Positions 57,555 through 64,000 of a stretch of DNA of 64,000 nucleotides are shown here, piece after piece. This DNA comes from Endothia cerciana. Its lineage: Eukaryota > Ascomycota > Sordariomycetes > Diaporthales > Cryphonectriaceae. The notes under the pieces are model-generated. The model saw nothing but the letters and a program-made list of their open reading frames with translations. It made no database searches and was not told the DNA's origin. Position numbers and translations under genes: made by a program. The first letter of the stretch is position 1. Each line of letters opens with the position of its first letter. Location of the stretch: assembly GCA_026119935.1 (NCBI GenBank), contig JALRMH010000018.1, forward strand, positions 1 to 64,000, given 5' to 3'.

Positions 57555-58502
57555 CTATTCCACAGACAGCGCACCACCAGTGAGCTCACCCGCCACGACC
57601 TTCTGCCTCTGCACCGTCTTGTTAGAAGCCGTTTCGAAAGCCTTCGTAACATGCGTGCTCGTGCCCCTCATGTCGGCAAACATCTGCCGCACCGTCGTCG
57701 GCGACCCGTATGCCTCCCACACGTTCTCCGCGCCCCAGAAGATGCCCCGTGAGGTACCCGCCTTCTTGAAGTGCTCCTCGGTGAAGATCTCGTCCACCCT
57801 CTTGACCAGCTCGTCCTCCGTCACGATGAACTTGCTCGCCTCCACGTAGAGCCGCTGGAGCGCATCCTTCCTCGCCTCCGACTTGGCCGCCTGCAGCGCC
57901 GCCGTCCGCAGCGCCGATTCCCGCTGGCGCGTCGCATACTCCGGGTCGCGGATGACCGACGTGTCCAGCGTGGCCAGCGGGATCGTGCCCCGCGTGAACA
58001 CCTCGTCCAGCCGCTCCGGCGCGCGCTTGTCGTCCAGGTTGCGCTGCGCGTGCGCGTCGGCCCTCGCCTTGGCCCTCGCCTCGCGCGTCACCTTGCGCTT
58101 CCACAGGTTCCCGATGCCGCTGCCCAGCGCCTGCCGCCGGCTCTCGGCCATGAGGCGCTTCCAGGCTTCCCTCTCGGACCTGGGTGGCTCCCCGCGCCGC
58201 TCGGCCCGGGAGCGCGGCGCGGTGTCGTGCACGAAGGAGGGCGAGAGCTTGTGGTCCTTGTGCGCGCGCTTGGTGAAGAGCTCGCGCGGGACGGGCAGGT
58301 GGCCCTTCACCGGGGTCTTCTTGGCCTCGTCGGACTGTGGCAGCTCCGGGAGGGGGATGAAGCGCGGGGACTCGGGCGGGATGGCGACGTCGGAGAGGGC
58401 GGCGGCGGTGCTGCTGAACTGTCGGATCGTGGAGGTGGGCTTGGGGGGGAGGACAGGTGCTGAGAGGGCGCGCAAAGGCGCCCGTGGTATTGGGGGTGGC
58501 AT
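57555..58502 (-). CDS. PET123: Mitochondrial small-subunit ribosomal protein mS26
   Basis: mS26 (yeast Pet123) is a mitochondria-specific component of the small ribosomal subunit. Single exon, 315 residues. A presequence rich in Pro, Arg and Ser (MPPPIPRAPLRALSAPVLPP) is followed by a long, highly charged helical region full of Arg, Lys, Glu and Ala. The conserved C-terminal mark is RGIFWGAENVWEAYGSPTTV. A divergent layout with NOG2, 459 bp apart, pairs a mitochondrial ribosomal gene with a cytoplasmic ribosome assembly gene; co-control is possible but not shown. Confidence 0.85.
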   Translation of the reverse strand: MPPPIPRAPLRALSAPVLPPKPTSTIRQFSSTAAALSDVAIPPESPRFIPLPELPQSDEAKKTPVKGHLPVPRELFTKRAHKDHKLSPSFVHDTAPRSRAERRGEPPRSEREAWKRLMAESRRQALGSGIGNLWKRKVTREARAKARADAHAQRNLDDKRAPERLDEVFTRGTIPLATLDTSVIRDPEYATRQRESALRTAALQAAKSEARKDALQRLYVEASKFIVTEDELVKRVDEIFTEEHFKKAGTSRGIFWGAENVWEAYGSPTTVRQMFADMRGTSTHVTKAFETASNKTVQRQKVVAGELTGGALSVE

Positions 58503-58961
58503 TGTTGCGGATGTGGATACGTGTCCGGGCAGACACGAGTTGGGTATTGAGGTCGTCGCCGTCCAGCCCCCTCGAAATGGTTGGCCAAGCTCGACTGCAG
58601 GTGGTGAGGTCGAGCCATGTGCAATGGGTAGCTCACGGGACGAAATTTCGTCTTACATAACGCACTGGAAACCCGGTAGGCGTTGGAGGCAGGCATACGG
58701 GCCCCACCAGCTCCAGCCAACCCTGCAGCCCTGAATTTTTTTTTTTTTTCTTCCTTCCCTTCCCTGCATCTCCTCTTCCTGTACGAATTTCGTGCACCTC
58801 TAGGCCTTCTCCCAAAGTGGTGTTACCCTTTTCAATCGACCTTTTAATAGCATACACTCGGTCTCGAGAGGCTTGGACAGGTTGTCCATCGGCTTGCCTC
58901 CCAGTTTTCCGATCCATACGCACGAATCGGCTGCGCTGCGCGCAGTCCTGACAGTTGAGCG
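58503..58961. promoter_or_regulatory. Shared divergent promoter of mS26 and NOG2
   Basis: 459 bp between the two start codons. A T run of about 14 lies at about 58,737-58,750. I did not find clear RRPE or PAC elements. Confidence 0.5.
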
Positions 58962-61229
58962 ATGGGTGGCTTCAAGAAAGAGGCGAACCGTCGGGTTCGC
59001 GACGGCACCGACAAGGGCGGCGGCAATCTGAAGGTCAAGGGGTATGCGCCATCCTCCTCCCCGCGAAACCTCTACATCTCGTGCTGACACATCGCATCCA
59101 GGGAAAACTTCTACCGCTCCGCAAAGAAGGTCAAGCAGCTCAACATTCTCAAAGAGGGCAAACCCCAACGCAACGCGGATGGCAAGATCGTCAAGGCCGC
59201 CACGTACCAGAGCCGCGATGTACCCAGCGCACGCATCGAGCCCAACCGCAAGTGGTTCTCCAGTAGCCGTGTCATCAGCCAGGAGTCCCTCAGCGCTTTC
59301 CGCGACGCCATCGCCCAGAAGGAGAAGGACCCCTACACCGTCCTGCTCAAGAGCAACAAGCTGCCCTTGTCTCTGATCCGCGATGGCCAGGACAACAGGG
59401 TCAACGGGCTCAAGCAGCACCAGGCCAAGATGACGGTCGAGACGTCGCCGTTCGCCGAGGTGTTTGGGCCCAAGTCGTCGAGGAAGCGGGTCAAGCTGAG
59501 CGTGAGCAACATCGGTGAGCTGGCGGATGATACGGTCAAGAGCTTGGAGACGTACAAGGAGAAGCTGGAGGAGGCGAGGCTCCTGAGTGGGGAGCTTGGT
59601 GCCGCGCAGGCTGAGGCTGGCGATATGCGTCAAGCAGATGATGGTGTCATAACGACAGCCGTCGAGCCTATCTTTTCGAAAGGCCAGTCCAAACGGATAT
59701 GGAACGAGCTCTGTATGTGTCACGCTGCCCCTGCATATATGGACCGCGCTAACATGGATGCTACAGACAAGGTCATCGATTCTTCAGATGTCATCCTGCA
59801 CGTCCTGGACGCTCGAGATCCTCTTGGCACGCGATGCCGGTCCGTGGAGAAATACCTGAAGGAGGAGGCACCACACAAGCATCTTGTGTTCATTCTGAAC
59901 AAGTGTGATCTGGTCCCTGCCAAGGTCGCCGTAAGTCTTTCCCCAATGTTTGCAAAATCCGCACCCTTTACAAAAGGGAGAACACTGTAAACATTCTCCC
60001 GTACCCCCAAGTTCTAGTCAGGAGATTTTCCGGCGTCTCCGCGTCCAATGGAATCTGTCTGTTATAACCTGGGGAGAGTGACTTCCATCTCCCGGAATCC
60101 CTGGCTTCGGCCGGGGAGGACAGGCGGTCTCCGTTTTGGCTGAACGTCGTGGGAGTGGATTTGTCTCCATTTGAGTTGAAGTCTGCCTCGTTCATTCGAA
60201 CACTTCCCCGTGGATTTCTTAGTAAAGAGGACTTACATACCCCGAGCCCAGCGGCTCCGTTCAACTCTGCATCTCGTCTAGCTGCGCAGTTCCGAAGCTA
60301 ACGATTGCTAGGCCCAATGGGTAAAATACTTGCAGAAGGACTATCCCACAGCGGCGTTCCGCGCGTCCATCAACAACCCGTTCGGCAAGGGATCTCTGAT
60401 AAACCTGCTCCGGCAGTTCTCGAAACTCCATGCCGACAGGAAACAGGTGTCGGTGGGTTTGATCGGTTACCCGAATACCGGAAAGTCGTCAATCATCAAC
60501 ACGCTCCGAGGCAAGAAGGTTGCAACGACGGCTCCGATTCCAGGAGAGACAAAGGTGTGGCAGTACGTGACCCTGATGAAGAGGATATACCTGATCGACT
60601 GCCCGGGTATCGTTCCACAAAACCACCATGACGCACCCAAAGAACTGCTGTTGCGAGGAGTGGTGCGCGTCGAGAACGTGGAGCACCCCGAACAGTACAT
60701 ACCCGCGGTGCTGAAACGGGTGAAGAAACATCACATGGCCCGGACATACAACATAAGCGACTGGAACGACGACCACATCCTGTTTCTGGAGAGCCTTGCA
60801 AGGAAGGGAGGTCGCCTACTCAAGGGCGGCGAGCCCGACGTCGATGGTGTTGCGAAGATGGTCCTGAACGATTTCATGCGCGGAAAGATACCCTGGTTCA
60901 TACCACCACCTGTTGAGGACAACAGCACCGAGGGCGAAGACGGCACTGCCGAGATGCCCAAGAAGCGAAAGAGGGCCGAGGAGGAGGTGCCGGAGAAGGA
61001 CGGGGGGGGTGATGCAGAGGAGGGCGTCGAGGAGGGTGCCAGCTCAGAAGCTGACGGGGCTGAGGGTGACGAGACGTTCGAGGGCTTTGGGAGTGACAGC
61101 GAACCAGAGATATCCGACGACTCGGACTCTGAAGCCGCAGATGACGCTACAGAAGAGGCCGGTGGTGCCCCCTTGGCAGAGGAGGAGGCACCACCTGCTA
61201 GGCGTTCCAAACGGTTGAAGAAGGCCTAG
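58962..61229 (+). CDS. NOG2: Nucleolar GTPase Nog2 (60S assembly factor)
   Basis: Nog2/Nug2 is a circularly permuted GTPase that joins late nuclear pre-60S particles and must leave before Nmd3 can bind (established in yeast). Exons 58962-59041, 59102-59712, 59767-59930 and 60312-61229 give 590 residues. The NGP1 N-terminal domain begins MGGFKKEANRRVRDG and includes ENFYRSAKKVKQLN. GTPase motifs come in permuted order: G4 LNKCDLVP, then G1 GYPNTGKSS, then G3 DCPGI. The C-terminus is acidic and ends with a basic RRSKRLKKA. Introns 1 and 2 are 60 and 54 nt, but intron 3, which follows directly after the G4 motif, is 381 nt and structured; see the separate RNA entry. Confidence 0.95.
59931..60311 (+). 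ncRNA. Candidate snoRNA (snR191-like) within NOG2 intron 3
   Basis: This intron is about six times longer than the other two NOG2 introns. In budding yeast the NOG2 intron hosts the H/ACA snoRNA snR191, which guides pseudouridylation of 25S rRNA (established knowledge), so the length invites the same reading here. Structure seen directly: a perfect 7-bp hairpin at 59976-60000, and an 8-bp stem closed by a UUCG tetraloop at 60098-60117 with one U-G pair. An ACA at 60235-60237 lies at a plausible 3' end, with an H-box-like AGAGGA nearby, but I could not place both hairpins, the H box and guide pockets with confidence. The RNA boundaries are not known; the whole intron is given. Confidence 0.4.
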
Positions 61230-62614
61230 ATGACGAAATGAAATCTGCGCCACGGTCAGCGCCAGATCGACCGTGTGTCTATTCTGTCCACTGGGTATTC
61301 TTCCTGTGCGATCATTCAATCTCGCTCTCTCTCTCCCGGGCTGTCCCCTCCGGAAGGAGAAAAAAGAAGAAAAAAAGAAAAGAAAAAAAAAACCCCCCCT
61401 CCCCCGGCTGCACCGTCTTGTGCTGTCGCCGCGGAGGCCGGTCCGACGTCCTTGATCAACAGCTGGGTCCCCGAGACAATCTGGCCGTCCAAACACGTTC
61501 CGGTTGAGCCGAGACGGGTGGGTGGAGCTTGTGATAAGGGCGTGTGCCTGTGCCTGACCGGTGTGCTTGTAGTCCGTCCACTCGGGGCCGGGATGTAACC
61601 TCACCGCATGCGCAGGCGTGCTGGGGTGGGGGGGCCTGCCGCGGCGGTCATGGATCAGAATCCAGTGCTGTGGCAGCCCTGCGATTGATCAAACAACGTT
61701 GGAAACGGGGCGGGAGCCTCAGGCCGGACGGTCGGTCGTCAGATCACCCAAACAAAAAGAGGGACCCCCAAAGAAGAAGACAACCATCTCGGCTACGATA
61801 GGTGTCATTGCTCGGTCTCGGTCTCCATGGCCAGTCATCTTCCCTTTGAGCCTTTGAGTTTCCCATCCCATCAGGGTTCGTTTCACCCGACGTTCCCGAT
61901 ACTCTGTCCCGTCGAGTAATAATGGCCCTGCTTGCTATCAGCCGCCAACGGCCTGCAGCGGATGCCAAGGGAAGCCCGTTTGTATTGAGCGATAGGCGAG
62001 CACTACTAGCCAGCCCGTAATGCCTACGTAACCGCGCCGCCCCTCCCACCTCCAGACCACTGGTGCCTATCCGGCCAGGATGAGTATCAGCAGTCGAGAC
62101 ACGATCTACGGCGTGTCTCCCTCAGACGAACAAACATATTTCGTGATGGTGACGAGCCTTGACCGACTGAGGGCGAGAGACATTGGGGGGTTGTTTCAAT
62201 ATTAGCTGGGGGATCCCCTGCGGGGGCCACTTATCCGAACTGTCACACTGTGATCAAGTGAGCAAACGACAGGGGTGGAAATGGGCCTGGGGTCTCCACT
62301 CCTCAGCGGTTGTAGGGCCCTGTGGGGGGGCTAAGGGATGCCAGATGGGACCCCCGCACTCTTGCCCTCTGCTGTGCTGTGCTGTGCTGTGCTGTGACTG
62401 GGAAGTGGGAACACGGGCTCGCTGGGGGAACTCACCTTGCTTTCCCATATCAAGCTCCTCCCAATGGTCTTCCCTCTCCGTCTTCCTCTCTTCCCCCCTT
62501 CACTCATCTATTTTGCCTTTCAGCAAAATCCAAATTCCACCGTCAACCCCAGCGCAACTCAACGCCACTGTCGTGCTCAGCCCCTGCTACTCTTGCTGGC
62601 CCAACCTGACTTCG
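61230..62614. other. Intergenic between NOG2 and the Ca2+/H+ exchanger
   Basis: Contains the NOG2 3' region (A/C-rich homopolymers at about 61,365-61,402) and the exchanger promoter and leader. A TGTGC pentamer tandem lies at about 62,371-62,397. The frame of the exchanger stays open upstream to 62,183, but the upstream part is low-complexity and not protein-like. No other gene is seen. Confidence 0.5.
62371..62397. repeat. Pentanucleotide tandem repeat in the exchanger leader
   Basis: About five units of TGTGC (CTGTG phase) about 220 bp before the chosen start codon. Confidence 0.8.
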
Positions 62615-64000
62615 ATGAAGGAAACTTCACCCGACGGACCGTATATAGATCGCCTTCGTTCTTGGGCAAGCTCCAAAGTTCATGGCGGCAACCGTAGCAC
62701 GGCGAGACGACCTGGCCACCCCCTCGACCCCTCCCTGCTCCCCATAAGCGACGACCACCGGACGGCCTCGCATTCCTCCTCGCAGGGCTCCACCGCACCC
62801 GCGCGGACCGCGACCACCCCCACCAGTAACGATGGCGGCATCCTCTCCCCGGGCGCCCACGGCGCGCTGCCGGCTGGGGGCGAGGGCGACGGACTTGGAG
62901 GCGGCGGCGGCGGCAGCCTCCACCAGAACGCAGGATCGCATAACGGTCCTGAAGGAGTCCCGCCGCCCTCTCCATCTCCGCAGGCTTCGAGGAAGGGGTC
63001 TCAGCTAGGGACTGATGCCACCTCCGAGACCAACGAAAAGACTGAAGACCAGAACGGACAGGACAAGGACGGGCCCAGCCTGGCCATGAGGTTCCTCGCC
63101 ACCGGCAGGAAGATCCTCTTGCACAGCTGGCTCAACGTCCTGCTCGTCTTCGTCCCCGCCGGCATCGCCGTCGAGTTCATCCCCAACGTGAGCCCAGCCG
63201 TGATCTTTGCCCTGAATGCCATCGCCATCATCCCGCTAGCCGGCCTCCTAAGCCACGCAACCGAGACAGTGGCGCACAGGATGGGCGACGCCATTGGTGC
63301 CCTGCTCAACATCACCTTCGGCAATGCTGTGGAACTTATCATCTTGTACGTGCGAGCACGGCCTTCTTACCGTGCTGGTGTCGGCTGGGTAAGGGTAGAA
63401 GCCCCGTGTGGGACCGAGACACACCCTGAGCTGACCCGATGGCCGACCCTCTTTAAAAAAAAAAAAGACTCCGATGCTTGGGATACTGTTGCTAACAAGA
63501 CCCACAGCATGTATGTGTGCCTTACTATAGTGACCAAGACAAGAACGACAGAGGGAATCCTGCCGGGCAATCCTCCAATCAATCGCGTCCCAGATCATTG
63601 ACCCTTGAGTGCCGTCTGCTCTCCCTGTTGCGTGCGAGCGCGCCCGCCCGTGCATGACCCTGAACACGCTTTTGCTCACTAACACCTGTTCCCGTAATGC
63701 TACAGTATTGCACTTGTCAAGGTATGCTAACCTCCTCCAATAACATCCCCGGCTCTTTCGGACATGGGCTAACGAGGCTGCTCAGGATGAGATCAGTATT
63801 GTTCAGGCATCCCTCTTGGGGTCTATCCTGGCCAACCTGCTACTTATCCTCGGCATGTGCTTCCTCCTCGGGGGCCTCCGCTTCCGCGAGCAGGTAGGAA
63901 CGCATCCTGCTCAGACTTCATGTCTACCAACCAAGCTGACCATATATCAACAGATCTATAACAGCACAGTCACCCAGATGAGCGCTTGTCTCCTAAGTCT
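62615..64000 (+). CDS. VCX1: Vacuolar Ca2+/H+ exchanger (CAX family), 5' part
   Basis: CAX exchangers load calcium into the vacuole using the proton gradient. The gene runs off the window. Exons seen: 62615-63345, 63706-63721, 63786-63893 and 63954 onward. ATG 62615 (MKETSPDGPYIDRLRSW) is chosen because upstream in-frame sequence is not protein-like. The first 150 residues are a disordered Ser/Gly/Pro-rich cytosolic region, as usual for fungal VCX1-like proteins. Then come membrane helices (NVLLVFVPAGIAVEF, AVIFALNAIAIIPLAGLL) and the first cation-binding repeat HRMGDAIGALLNITFGNAVELII. Exon 2 is a 16-nt micro-exon (part of FIALVK) that must be included to keep frame into DEISIVQASLLGSILANLLL. 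Intron 1 is 360 nt. The orthologue name is inferred from family. Confidence 0.9.

Noticed and set aside
57771..58734. Long plus-strand frames opposite mS26
   Set aside because: They are Arg/Leu-rich shadows of a GC-rich coding exon, with no domain.
62183..62614. In-frame upstream extension of the Ca2+/H+ exchanger
   Set aside because: It is low-complexity, contains the pentamer repeat and lacks conserved features; ATG 62615 gives a typical N-terminus.

Overview
The window reads as nuclear DNA of a filamentous ascomycete (Pezizomycotina, most likely Sordariomycetes). Coding exons are GC-rich and are broken by short GT-AG introns with CTRAY-type branch points. Intergenic DNA is full of microsatellites and poly-C/poly-G runs, and AT-rich, transposon-bearing patches alternate with dense housekeeping blocks. 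I rebuilt gene models by joining exons at consensus splice sites and checking that the summed exon lengths stay in frame. No searches were run.

Layout. 1-4.2 kb: gene-free, low-complexity DNA. 4.2-6.1 kb: an Rlm1/MEF2-type MADS-box factor. 6.1-9.6 kb: gene-poor. 9.6-12.3 kb: a broken peroxiredoxin-like gene convergent with an intact seven-exon sugar transporter. 13.4-22.1 kb: the helicase ROK1 and a Clr5-domain protein (divergent pair), a secreted amidase and YAE1. 22.1-34.6 kb: an accessory island holding a small secreted Cys-rich protein with an in-frame stop in its signal peptide, AT-rich DNA, a HeLo-like/NACHT/WD40 NLR with one frameshift, a small membrane protein and a dead pogo/Fot1-type transposon. 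34.7-64 kb: mostly housekeeping genes: a proline-rich protein, mitoribosomal uS8m, a disordered protein, homoisocitrate dehydrogenase, mitochondrial EF-G, a GPI-type aspartic protease, a PLP aminotransferase, an ADP1-like ABCG protein, mitoribosomal mS26, NOG2, and the 5' part of a vacuolar Ca2+/H+ exchanger that runs off the end.

Functional threads. Several genes serve translation: ROK1 (small subunit) and NOG2 (large subunit) in cytoplasmic ribosome assembly, YAE1 (maturation of the ABCE1 recycling factor), and uS8m, mS26 and mEF-G in mitochondria. RLM1 and the GPI-type protease relate to the cell wall, and LYS12 belongs to the fungal alpha-aminoadipate lysine pathway. The most interesting items are the NLR, the stop-interrupted secreted protein beside it, and a 381-nt structured intron in NOG2, the gene whose intron hosts the H/ACA snoRNA snR191 in budding yeast.
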